Assembly (NCBI RefSeq): GCF_040412425.1
Contig: NC_089781.1
Location: 53,516,986 to 53,580,985 of the forward strand
DNA length: 64,000 nt
Source of the DNA: Macrobrachium rosenbergii
Taxonomy: Eukaryota > Arthropoda > Malacostraca > Decapoda > Palaemonidae
Direction of reading: 5' to 3'
A model generated the notes under the pieces. That model made no database searches and was not told the origin of the DNA. It saw only the letters and a program-made list of their open reading frames with translations. The translations under genes were made by a program, and so were the position numbers. Below are positions 1 to 10,640 of this stretch, piece after piece (the stretch's first letter is position 1; every line of letters starts with the position of its first letter).

Positions 1-63
1 CTCCATAGCTAATACGGCAAAACTGTAATCAGTAAACACAGTTTTGCCGTATTAGCTATGGAG
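1..63. repeat. Perfect hairpin: 26-bp inverted repeat with 11-nt loop
   Basis: Bases 1-26 are the exact reverse complement of bases 38-63, leaving an 11-nt loop at 27-37. The stem may continue left of the window because it reaches base 1. No open reading frame or known element is attached. It could be a foldback element end, a small MITE or a replication-derived palindrome. Confidence 0.9.
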
Positions 64-465
64 AGAGTGGGTGCAGTATTCTGACAAGTCGTAATTTTAT
101 TAATTTTGTATATATCATTTGCCGCGAAGGATAAGTATTCATTTGCGATGGAAATAAACCTCAAAATCATTCAAATCACATCATAATACAACAGAAAAAC
201 CTATATTTTATGTTGAAAGCAATTAATGTCCATAAGTAAAATAATACCTAATAGTGTCCTTTTCTTGGTGAAAAATATCCATTTATATTTTGTATGATGA
301 AGGAAATCATGTAGTATTTAGAGTACAAGTATAAAATTAATATTCTTTCCGTTTTGCTTCTACATAAGAAAAACAAATTAACTTTTCATCATATTGGGAC
401 AATGGGTAATTTGTATATCAGTCTATATATGTATGTGTGTATGTAATGCATGTATGTATGTATGT
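64..465. other. AT-rich stretch, no gene seen
   Basis: This is AT-rich sequence with no convincing coding frame and no match to the other repeats in the window. It grades into TATG and TA simple repeat at its right end. Confidence 0.5.
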
Positions 466-606
<141 letters not shown>

Positions 607-2661
607 CTGAGTCCAGTCCCGTGTCAGCCGGTGAAATTCCATTACAGCACGAATTTCTAGGTATAAAATGCTAGATATACCAGAGAAAAAGAGCTTTCAG
701 GAAAGCTGGGGTTACTACCCCCAGTCGAGCGTCTTCTAGGAAGACGTTGGTATAAGGAAGGGTGAGTGAAATACCGCTACCACGGAAACATACTGAAAGA
801 TCTCTCCTTATCAAAACCCTCGGAACAGAGCGGTGAGCCGTTACAGCCCCTACACTCAACACCCGCCAGGACGGCGACACCAGCGCCACCTACCTCATTC
901 CATTTTCTAGCACGTGATAATTATCTTTCTTTTTGTGTGCTCGTGCCTTTTTGTGGAATTTTCCCAATTTTCATCATGTCATCGAGCAGCTTTACTATCT
1001 ACAAGTTAAGTACTATGTTATAGGGGTTTTTCGTTTGTTATTTGGCTGTTTTGGTCTCATTTTATATATATATTTTGAGATCTTAGTATGACGCCACGAG
1101 AGCGTCCCCGCCAGCCATGTCGACCAGAAGGCGACCCCATCAGTTTCCTGCTGTTGGAGTTGTCTCATTGTCGTTATAGTTATATATATTTTTGCCCCTG
1201 GTTCTCCTCCTGGCGGGGTTTCCTGTGGCACCCCTTTGATAATTAAGCACTTAAACATATTGGCCTATAGGCCCTTTGGAGGTGATGCCCGTCCAGGTTC
1301 CTCCAGGTTGGGTTCCCTTTTATTTTAGTCTGTATTAGGCTATTATTATTTTTTCTTGGCGATAGTGCTCGGTTCGTTATTTTTATCTTTACCTCCTCGT
1401 GGTGGCGGCAGCCTTAGATCTAACGTTGCCTCGGGTAGGCTACGCACCCTATTGAGCACATTTTTATTTCATATTTTGGTGTGATGGTTTTTGAGTGGAG
1501 TAGTAGGTTTGCTTCCATCCCCTTGCCCTCGGCGTGGAAGTCCATCAGGTTGAGAGAATTTTGTTGCTGTTTCCTCCGGGGTCGTTTTTTGGTGGGCAGA
1601 GTGAGCCCCTTAGTTCTCTTCCTTACCTTAGGGGAATAGAGTTCTTTGGATGTGTCTCCTCTAGGCTATTCGCCTTCTTGCACCCTCTCCTCGTTCCCGG
1701 TTGGTTCTCGGCACAAAATTTCTCTCCTTGTTGGTTCCTCCTCCCCTCCGTACTCCTGCCCTTTTTCTAACCTATGTTAGGTTAGGTCCCTATTAGGCTG
1801 TTCCTAGGCAGGAGTCGGGCATCGAGGCTTGGTCGCTCCCCTTTCCTAGTAGTAGGCCACCCTCCTATCACAGTTCCCAGTTCATTCTTGGAGTGGTGTA
1901 GTGCAGTTGAGCGGGTTATAGTTTTCCCCCGTCTCCTGTTTCGTAGCCTACCTTTCTCCCCTACTCCACCCACTCCCCCCCCCCTCCAGCTTTGCTCTAC
2001 TCGTGCGGGTGACGCTAGATGGCGTTTTCTCCGAGTTCAGGGACTTCTCTATTTGGTAGAGGGATTCGCTCCCTCCCATCCAGTGGGAGCATCGCTGTGT
2101 TGGGTTAGTGATTCGTTCACTCGTAGCTCGAACGTGTTCGAACACTTTATCCCGCTTTCCTCCCGCCCCGTCGGGCTACTCGGCTGGGTTATTATTTTTG
2201 CTCCGGTTTACGTTAAAGATACGAGCATCTGGCCCACCTTGTTTCTCTGGCGGGGTAGTAGTGAAGAAGGATTTATTTATTTATATAAGGGGAGCGGATC
2301 CCTCCGGTCTCCGGAGTATTTCTGTTTACCATCATTAGTTTATGTTTTTATGATATACGTATTTAAATATACATATTTTTGTTATCTTCGGAGTACTCTC
2401 CTTAGTTTTATACATGAGTCCGGTTCTACGCCCGGGGGTTCCGCCGTTGAAATTACAGGCAATCCCGGCGGCGAGTTCCTGTTGTCTCACTCCTTCCATT
2501 CTCCGGAGTATTCCGGGTCTGGTAGTCTTGCCTGCCACTCGGTGTGTATTTTAGAGCTTATTGGCCTAGTTTATTAAAAGGTATTTCTTCTCCACGGAGT
2601 ATTCGGCTGCAGTTGAAATTCCAGGCCTTTCCAACCTTAGATCGCTTAGAGTGGTAGGTTC

Positions 2662-3484
2662 ATGTTCGTTTTCCATTTACAGACTGTTCGCTGTGAGGAT
2701 TTGGGGTGTACTGCGTCACTGCAACAACCTTATGGTCACGTAGTGTGCCGGACCCACGCTGGTTGCGCGGTCCGACTTGGACGACCTGGTAGTCTGGCAC
2801 TCGATGGTTGTGAGGTTTGTTTCGCCTTGTGCGCAACCATCCAGGATGAGTCGGTAAGTGACAATCTTCCTCCGTTTTATGCTCCTCATTTTGAATTTTG
2901 TTTATGTGGTTTCGGACTGTTTTTTCACCCTTAGCTAATTCTTGGCTTTCTTTCAGGCGGACGAGTCCTCTAAGAAGTCGGCCTTGGAAATCTCTCCGCC
3001 TGGGTGGCTGGGTTTGGAAGGAATGTTCCGTCGGGGAAGCCCTACGTCCTCGACGCAGTTGAGGGACCTGTTTCTACCCCGCGCACGAGTGGCATAATTA
3101 AGTGCCAGAAGATCTTGCCACCCCATCATCCAGCAGATCCGGGATGCGACCCAGCCACCCCAAGTGGATATTCTTTATTCAGAAGTGTCAGAGGACGTCG
3201 CCGCCTTGAACTTACTAAAAACCAATGGCTATTGAACAGGACCAGGGGTAAAAGCGAGGTAGGTGAGGTAGTTACAGGCGGGCGGCCCTTTTCGATTCCC
3301 AGCTTCTTCATTGTCTTCTTTTTCAGGTTTTGGGAAGTCTTCCTCCTTGGGTGATAGGGCTCCATCAGCTATCCCCAAGTTGAAGTTGAAGACTTCATTA
3401 AAGGCTAAGGGCTATAAGTCCTCGTCCTCCAAGAAAGCATCGCCTTTCCCCCCGTCGAAGGCTAAGGTCTCAGCACCTGTAGTA
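2662..3484 (+). pseudogene. gag: DIRS-A gag 5' portion, interrupted (copy 1)
   Basis: This is the N-terminal part of the putative structural protein of the DIRS-A element. A Cys/His-rich segment lies at about 2690-2840, with a C-H-C-H-C-C type arrangement in which CRTHAGC and GCEVC can be read. It is followed by an apparent 103-nt intron (2854-2956), then a segment rich in Ser and Lys with SFSGFGKSSSLGDRAPS near 3320-3365. The same protein segments are read on the minus strand at 28775-29593. Small indels shift the frame between blocks, and the gene is cut off at 3484 by the adjoining TIR transposon. Function is inferred from position only (first gene, Cys-rich, upstream of RT); no conserved gag domain is identified with certainty. 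Confidence 0.6.
2854..2956 (+). other. Putative GT-AG intron in DIRS-A gag (copy 1)
   Basis: A donor GTAAGT at 2854 and an acceptor TTTCTTTCAG ending at 2956 bracket 103 nt. The flanking exon sequences are well conserved with copy 2 (29302-29403), and both splice sites are intact in both copies. Introns are known in DIRS-type elements. Splicing itself is inferred. Confidence 0.65.
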
Positions 3485-3662
3485 GTGCAGCAGATTGCTG
3501 TAAAAATCGTTCAGATAGTGAAACAAGCATGAAATTTGGCACAAACATTCCTAAGACTACGCTCTCTTAGAAAAGGGCGCTGGCCACCTGAAAATCCAAG
3601 ATGGCGGCTATTTTTCAAAATGGCCGCCATCTATGTTGAGATTCACTGGTTTGGGAGCATCT
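3485..3662 (+). repeat. Left terminal inverted repeat of the 6-kb transposon
   Basis: It matches the reverse complement of 9300-9488 with blocks such as ATCGTTCAGATAGTGAAACA, AAAAGGGCGCTGGCCAC and CCAAGATGGCGGC. The match is imperfect, with small indels near the tip. Two opposed copies of the ATGGCGGC/GCCGCCAT motif lie at about 3597-3632. Confidence 0.85.
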
Positions 3663-4119
3663 ATTGGATGGAATATGCCAGTTTTTTTTTTTTTAAACCT
3701 CGACTTTTAGGTTATAAAAATGTTCCATACCACACATTTTATTGAAAACCCTTACTAAATGAATTGTAACCAAGATGGCGTACAAAATGGTTGCCATAAA
3801 AGTTTTTTTTTTCTATCCACAGCGCTAGCAGACATAGAGACCAACTGTTTTTATTTAATGGTATATTCATGTGATCAGACAGTTTAACTAATATGCTATT
3901 TTCAACTGAAATAGTAATGGTATGGTCACATACAACATTGTGTCTAAGACTGTAACCATAAAAAGAAAAGAAGAGAAATACGGACTAAACGCAGCAACCA
4001 ATCTATGTATAGGTCTCTCAACCTACACCTTTGAAAAATTCGAGGATAAGAAGGTAGGCATAGCATGACACGTTGGATGCTCAAGCTAGATTATCTACTG
4101 AAGAGAGGGCAATATTTAT
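3663..4119. other. 3' non-coding part of the 6-kb transposon
   Basis: AT-rich sequence between the left TIR and the end of the transposase gene. It has T-runs at about 3680 and 3806 and another AAGATGGCG motif near 3772. I see no gene. A polyadenylation signal for the minus-strand gene probably lies here, but I cannot single one out. Confidence 0.5.
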
Positions 4120-7100
4120 CTAGACTTCACATTTGCAAGTGCACAGAGCTGTGCAGGGAAGACCCAGCTTGTAGCACTTGCACCTTTCCCGACAGCCTGC
4201 TTTGCATCCACATTTGGTAAGCTGTTGGCAACTCTTGGCTAAGGGCGAGTTGGTTGTCCAGAGGACTTGCCATGCTTCACCAGACTTTTGCCATCCCCAC
4301 TCAGCAGGGTTCTCTGGCTGTGGCTGACACTGGTGGCCTGCCCCACACACAACCAGCCTGGTACGCAGCACGCTTGGTGTGTTGGAGGAGAGCTCCCTGG
4401 TTGGTGGAATGGCCTCATATGCCCTTTGTTTTCTGGCAAACATATCAAGTCTAGCCTCATCCACAGTGCCAGCAGTGCTGGATCTTTCATACATAAGTAT
4501 GACAAACCTCTCCAGGACCTTCAGGTCACTCTCTTCCACTCTGAGAGGGTAGTGACTCAGTTTGGAGAACACAGTGGAGGCCTCTGGAAAGATGTTCCAT
4601 GTCTGCCAGGCGGTCTTCTTGCCCTTGCTCCGGAAGGCTGACACTGTATCACAGCCTGTGAACGCATGGAAGAAGAGCATGCCATTCACCTTCTCCTGGC
4701 CCAGAGAGTTGCACAGGTCATGCACAGCAATCCAGCGCAGGCTCTGGCCTTGGCCAAATGCCACCCATAGCTTTCTCTAGCCCTAGATTGTGGAGAGTGG
4801 AGAAAGCACTGACTGCAACGACAAGAACATCTGTGTCACTTGCTTTAACCGTGATGGTCTTGGCTCCATGTTCTGTGGCATATTTGGCATGGAGAAAGAT
4901 GCGGGTGTCAGCTTCCTCATGAGAGCACTTTTCCAGTCCCTGAAGACTAGCCTCATGAGTGCTGAGGACAGCAGACCCTTTCGTGGCAATGACAACATTT
5001 GTGGCAGACATCTGGGCAACTTTGTCTGCCAGGAACTGGAACAACTCTGTCTTGTTGGCATCGTGTCTTAGGAAATTGCGCCAGTTGGATGGAATTGTGT
5101 TCTTGTCTGTCACCTTGCGCCTTCCTCCTTGACCACGTTGGAGCCTGGTCTCAGCTTTGAGGCTGGATGTATTGTATACATCAAATACAAGATGTGATGA
5201 TGTGTACTTGCTGCTATAGGATTGTATCACAGGCAAGAAGTCGCAAAGTGCATAGCCCTCAAAGGTCTTTCCTTTCTTTGGTGGCAAGGCATGGACCAAA
5301 GCTGATCCATCTACAATGAGGACATCAGTCTTTGGTTCTTTGTCTTCTAGTGTAACATGACTCTCCAGGACCGAGGTCAGCTGAGACTTCTGACATGTGT
5401 ACAGCCTACCACCCTCACTAAGGGAAGCTGGGAATGTTTGATTCTCGTGCTGGAAGAATTCCTGCAGATCACATTCACGGCTCTGACAGGATATAAATAG
5501 CTTTGAGAAAAGCTGGCAATCCTCCTTCAGAAGTTTCTGCTTTGACTGTTCTACAGGAGCAGCTTCTTGCCTGAAGAAGTCAGTTCTGTTCTTCTTTATC
5601 GGCTCATAGAAGGAGACTGCATTGTTTGCCAAAGAGTCTGAAAACTTCTGAAATTTAGTGCGGCCTCTGTCAAGGTGTGTCTGTAGAAGTTCTGCTGAGC
5701 TGGGGTGGGCAATGTCTTTGTTGTCAATGGAATACAGATCCTGGCTCTCTTCCTGAAAAGGACTTCCCAAGTGTTGCAAAGCCAATGACAGCTTGCTGAC
5801 TCTCTCCAAGAATGTCTTCTGCGCATGAGGTGTTTGTTCATGGTGTGTTGTCTGCTCATTAGACTCCTTACTTTGAACCTCTGTTTCGTATGCAGACACC
5901 AAGCGGATGATCTCTGGGCCAGCCACCATCCATCTTCTGAGTGCTGACGGATCTTCAGTCAGCCCAATGGCTCCGCCATCAGCCTTTATAAAGGCATTGG
6001 TCTGCTCATGAGCTTGGTCAAGAGCCATTGCTGAGAACTGGCGACTGGTCTTGTGCACAACAAAGTTGCCAGCCTTGAACTCCTTGTGCAACTCTGGGTG
6101 TGAACTCTCTAGGGTAAGCATGTCCCTGAGGTGAATAGGCAGCCAACGAGCATAGTTTGTATTATTGTTGGAAAAGAAGTAGGGTATCAGCTCATGCAAT
6201 GCCTGGCAGTAGAGGACAAAATTGGCCTCACGGAAGGACCTGATCAGTAGGAATATCACAAGTTCCATAGACAACACCATGTGCCAGAAGTGGAACTGTG
6301 GACTCTGCTGTCTTCGAAGGTCACACCACTCCTCAAACTCTAATGCCTGCTCATTGTTGTTTGCTTTCTCAGCACAGTAGTCAGTGTATGCTGTCCTCAG
6401 GAGTTTGTACAAACTAGAGGCTGTAACCTGGTGCATCTGCCGTGTCCTGGTTACACTTGCAGCTGACAGGAAGGATTCTGCAGTTCCAGATGAAGCAACT
6501 CCTGCCTCCACCAGAGCTCCTGTCCAACCACTGCCATGAAGAAGAGTACCAAGAGATGTCATTGCTGCCATCTCAATGTGCAGACCACCAAACATTACCA
6601 GATACTTGTCTTCGCCATACTGATCAGGCCACTGCCACTGCACCTGCTTTGCTACGGCATAGATTGGCTGATCAGCTGTGATTATGGGTATCTGGCCAGG
6701 GTTCAGAAAATCAGTGACATCCTGCACTTTCTGCATCACGTGTTTGATCGTAGCAACAGAATGAGCCTGATCACGCAGGAGAGGAAGCAATGAAGTTATG
6801 GTTACTTCAAATTCTGGGCTTCTCTTCATTGAAGCGTGATGAGCTGACCACGTCAGATTCACTGCATCATCTATTTCCTGGGTGACTATGACCTTGTCTA
6901 GCCACTGATACTCCAGTGCAAGCTGTGGCCCCAAGATATCTGTGGGTGGCTTTGGTATTGCAGTGTTTGGTGGCACAGGGTTCTTTGTTTGAAAGGAAGC
7001 TGGTGAGATGTTTGTGAATGTGTCCGGCAATTCAGGCACCAACCTCACTTTCTCAGGTGCAAACTTTAGTTGCTGTCTTTCCTGTCCAGTGTTCTCCTTG

Positions 7101-8603
7101 GTGGGGTGCTGAAATATGGAGATGCTAGTTCCATGGAAGGAGGTAGTGGCAGTAGTTGCAGATGGGTTGTGGTCGATGTTGTCCATCACTGCAGTGGTGA
7201 ACAACCCTTTTCGCAGTACTGGGGACAGACCACACCCTCCTCCACATATTTGCTAACTGTGGCATCTCCTAACTGTGCAGAGACCTCCAGTACTCTGTCA
7301 TAAGAGATACTGAGGCCATACTGATGTAGCATTTCAACCAGGTTTCTCTTCCTGGTTTTGGCATAGACTGAGAGTCCCATGTAGACTGGGAATGGTGTTT
7401 CTCTGTCTTTGGAGTGTCTATGAGTTGTTGCTCCCTCTTTGTATCGGGAGTAGCAGTTGAACTGCATGAGCTGTGCAATGGCCTGGTCTGACTTTGATGC
7501 TCCAAATCGTAACTGTGACTTGATGTCAGCCCCATGCTCAACCATCCCTACAAACTGGAGCAGGAGAGGAGGCACAGAATTTCGTACACAAGCCTCAGAA
7601 AATGTGCCATCAAACCGTGACTGATGATCAAGTATAGACTTTCTGAGAATATTTGCTGCTTTAGCAATGATAACTGCCTCTGAAAGATCAGATGATTGAG
7701 CAAGTGCTTTTCCCACATCCTTTTGAAATGCAAGTAATACATCTCTGCCAGATTTATGAGCCTCAAGTTCTGGAATTTCTGCCAGAAGTTTGTCTTTGAG
7801 TCTCGTGGAATTTACACTTGGTGACTCTACACCTAATTGTTCCAGACGTTGTTGGTAGAGGTGGCAAATATCTGCCAGCCGAAATGTGACTGGATCATCT
7901 GAACAAAGGTTGTTTTCAACAATGTATGTCATCAGTTCTGACAGAACTAGTGGATACACATCTGATTCTGACTCAGTGCTACCTTGGTCTTTCTCAAGGC
8001 TCCTCAGGTAGGACCTTTTCTGTTGTAGAGGGCACAAAGACAGGCATGGTGATACTTAAACTCCTGTGCAATGACATCCCCACCAGTCAACTTAGCAAGG
8101 AGCTTGCCATCACTAAGTATCTCTGCACATTCACGCAATTTCAAGTCAAGGCCCTTAGTACTAGCCTGTCTGAGATCAGATGCAGGTGCCACTTTCTCAC
8201 AGAAAATGCAAACTTCATTGTCATGACTGGTTCGGCGCAGTTTTGCACGACTAGTCTCAGTGTTGCTGGTCTGGTCATTGGATTGTCGCTTGCACGGTCC
8301 AGTTTAGTGTTGTTAAACAACAAGCGACAGTTCACATGGTATTTTGCTGCATTTTTCCTGAGAGTGGCCTCTATGCCATCACCTTCATCCAGCCTTGCTG
8401 GATCCATTATCAGTGGCATTTCATTAATTTCACTGAACATGGGAATGTTCCTTGCCAGCATTGTGTACCCATCATGGTCTAGGACATGCTGATGACTTGA
8501 GGTGATGTCAAGTGCTCACCTCTTTTGTCCTTCTGACAAAGACAACACAAACCCAGTTTGTTTTTCTACTGCTCAATATTGGATTGGCATCACATTCTGC
8601 CAT
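4120..8603 (-). pseudogene. Putative transposase fused to FEN1/XPG-like nuclease and Cys-rich tail
   Basis: Probable start ATG at 8603; stop near 4120; about 1,300 residues over three main open segments. In order on the minus strand: (a) an N-terminal zinc-binding stretch with CCLC near 8540 and a later C-x-x-C/H-x-x-x-C pattern around 8060-8200; (b) a helical region at 7200-8040; (c) a core with NIDHNPS near 7175, TADQPIY near 6670, GGLHIEM near 6580, LPIHLRDM near 6140 and GGAIGLTEDP near 5950, the best candidate for an RNase-H-fold transposase; (d) a nuclease-like part with VDGSALVHAL near 5310, HEEADTRIFLHA near 4905, KASDTDVLVV near 4840 and HAFTGCDT near 4650, resembling the N-region, I-region and helix-hairpin of FEN1/XPG enzymes; (e) a Cys-rich end, CGCKAGCRERCKC and onward, near 4130-4200. 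One-base frame changes near 4765, near 7210 and in the N-terminal part, plus a stop near 8487, break this copy. The catalytic role of each residue is inference. The family is widespread in invertebrate genomes as I recall. Confidence 0.7.
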
Positions 8604-9299
8604 GATTTCACTTTTGATTAAGGCCGAGGGTATCCTTTACCACCTTAAACAAAGCACACATTCCTGTATGGGATTCAACTAGGTTCGGTCTCCCTACACC
8701 TAGCCCGATCATTCATCTAGTGCCATTTAAGTCCCGTGTGATCTGTACACCATCCGGGTAAGTACATGAACCATCATGTACAGCCCCCATACCCTTGGCT
8801 CGGCTCTCTCCGCGCTGGCACATCCTGTCTATTCAGGTGCGGCTATCTAACTATAGCTGGTCTGGGGCTGTTAGAAAGCATTTGGGACACTAAACTAAAC
8901 TATACTACAACTACTAGTCTAAGACTACAGGATTAGTAAAGCTGGATTAGCTGGCACTGAACCCCATGCTGAGTTACACAGCAGTGATGTCACCAGTGTG
9001 CCCTGGTTGTGTGCAGACATACACTCTTTTACATTTATTAATTTTCCTTCAAAATTGATGAGTTATTCGAAAGAGATGGCCTCATTAGGATCTAAAACCA
9101 CAGAAACCAAGATCCATGCTTAAAACGATAATTGTTGAACGGGCATTATTTCTCATTATAATTATTGTTTCTACCTTTTCTTGGCAGCCATATAGCCCCC
9201 ATATTTAAAGGTAAACTGTACTGGAAGCTACAGAAACATAATATTCACAAGAAATAGTATGGAAGAGCTTTACCATATTGCTAGAAGCAAATACATGCC
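8604..9299. other. Upstream non-coding part of the 6-kb transposon
   Basis: About 700 bp between the transposase start and the right TIR. I see no protein. It should hold the transposase promoter, but I see no clear core promoter element. Confidence 0.5.
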
Positions 9300-9488
9300 A
9301 TTCTAGTGAAAAATTAGCCAAAATCTGTCGATACTGGCCGCCATCTTGGAATTTGGCCGCCATATTAAATTTTTGCGTGGCCAGCGCCCTTTTCTGATAG
9401 AGGGAACTTTAAAGAGCACTTGTGCAAAATTTCATGCTTGTTTCACTATCTGAACGATTCTTATGAAATATGCAATTATCTGCTGCAC
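9300..9488 (-). repeat. Right terminal inverted repeat of the 6-kb transposon
   Basis: Inverted copy of 3485-3662, ending CTGCTGCAC at 9488. It carries the paired motif GGCCGCCATCTTGG near 9341-9355 and a second GGCCGCCAT at about 9355-9363. Confidence 0.85.
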
Positions 9489-9531
9489 TATTTGTGTGGG
9501 GGTGCCTGACTGCGGGTGTGGGTGGGCTTTT

Positions 9532-10640
9532 TCAGGGGCGGCTGTATGTCCTCCCCTTACGAGGGCCCAGCTGCAGCGAAGGCTGACCAGGCGGAGGGTG
9601 CGATGCGGCGACGTCTGTGTCCTCCTCCAGGAGGGCGGGCTTGACCCGGTCTATTGACACCTGATCGTTCCTCCCGTGAAGTGCGAGCAGGAACGCTTTG
9701 TTGTTCCGCTCCAGCACGCGGAAGGGTCCCCTGTAGGGCCTGGTCAGCGGCGGGCGGACGGCGTCATCCCTGACGAAGACGTGGGTGGTGGAGGCCAGCC
9801 CGGGCGGCGTGAAGGTGGCCGACCTGTCGGTGTATGTCCGCTTGCAGGGGGCGAACTTGCCGACTATGTCACGAAGCCTCTGGACCGACGGGTTGTGGCG
9901 ATCCTCTGTCACAAGCTCGCCCGGGACCACGAGGGATTCACCATAGGTTTTCTCAGCCGTGGACGGGGCGCCGTCGGCCCTGGGGGCAGTTCTCAACCCG
10001 AGGAAGACCCACAGCAGCTGGTACTTCCAGTCCTTGGTGGTGCAGCGGGCCATAAGGGACGCCTTCAGGGACCTGTGAAACCGCTCGACCAAGCCATTGG
10101 CCGCTGGGTTGTAGGCCGTGGTGGTGTGATGCATTGTCCCCAGCAGCCGAGTCAGGGCGGACCACAATTCGGACAGGAAGGCAGGACCCCTGTTGGTTGT
10201 GATGTGGTCTGGGATGCCGAAGCAGCTGATCCAACCGGAGAGCAGGGCCTCGGCACATGCACTGGCGGTGGCTCTTGCATTGGCGTGGCTTCGGGCCACC
10301 GCATTGAGCGGTCTACCACCCGCCTGATGGGGGAAGGGGCCCGACGACGTCGATGTGAATGTGGCCGAAGCGTCACTCTGGCTGCCGGAACTCGTCTACC
10401 CCGGACTCGGTGTGGCGTCCCACCTTGCTGGTTTGGCACTGCAGGCAGCGCCTCGCCCAGGTCGTCGCGTCCTTCTGCACTCCGTGCCAGACGAACTTCC
10501 CTGACACCAGCTTGGCCATCGTCCTGCCAGAGGGGTGTGAGAGGCCGTGGATGACGTCGAATACCTGGCGGCGGCGGGAGGCTGGCACCAGGGGGCGGGG
10601 CTGGCCTGGCCTGTACTGACATTGCAGAGGAGACTTGGGC
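9532..10640 (-). pseudogene. pol-IN: Gypsy A integrase (frameshifted)
   Basis: This is the integrase part of pol, which inserts the cDNA into chromosomes. A zinc-binding HHCC module lies at about 10440-10560 (HGLSHPSGR upstream, CLQCQTSKVGRHT downstream). Parts of the catalytic core follow: FGIPDHITTNRGPAFLSELW near 10150-10220 and HHTTTAYNPAANGLVERFHR near 10070-10130, the second containing the conserved Glu. A GPY/F-type module (RPYRGPF) is near 9740. Frame changes around 10300 and 10440 break it. No chromodomain is seen after GPY/F. Confidence 0.85.

Larger units (their letters stand above)
3485..9488 (-). mobile_element. 6.0-kb TIR DNA transposon with XPG-like nuclease (Academ-like)
   Basis: The ends start GTGCAGCAGAT and are inverted copies of each other over roughly 130-180 imperfect bases. 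A TA dinucleotide flanks both ends (3483-3484 and 9489-9490). The only gene is one long minus-strand protein (4120-8603). The combination of long TIRs, a single large ORF, an RNase-H-like transposase candidate and a FEN1/XPG-like nuclease resembles the Academ (AcademX) superfamily as I remember it from Repbase naming. That assignment is from memory and not checked. The left flank is DIRS-A gag and the right flank is Gypsy A, so no simple empty site can be read. Confidence 0.7.

Noticed and set aside
1888..2577. 229-residue open frame in the DIRS-A leader
   Set aside because: The frame is not kept in copy 2 (29594-31361), composition is low-complexity in places, and no motif is present.
3483..9490. 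Assigning the 6-kb element to Tc1/mariner because of TA on both sides
   Set aside because: The protein is far longer than a mariner transposase and lacks its motifs, the TIRs are long, and TA may be chance since the two flanks come from different elements.
9676..10554. 292-residue plus-strand open frame opposite the Gypsy A integrase
   Set aside because: It is the antisense shadow of the GC-rich integrase, whose motifs on the minus strand are clear.
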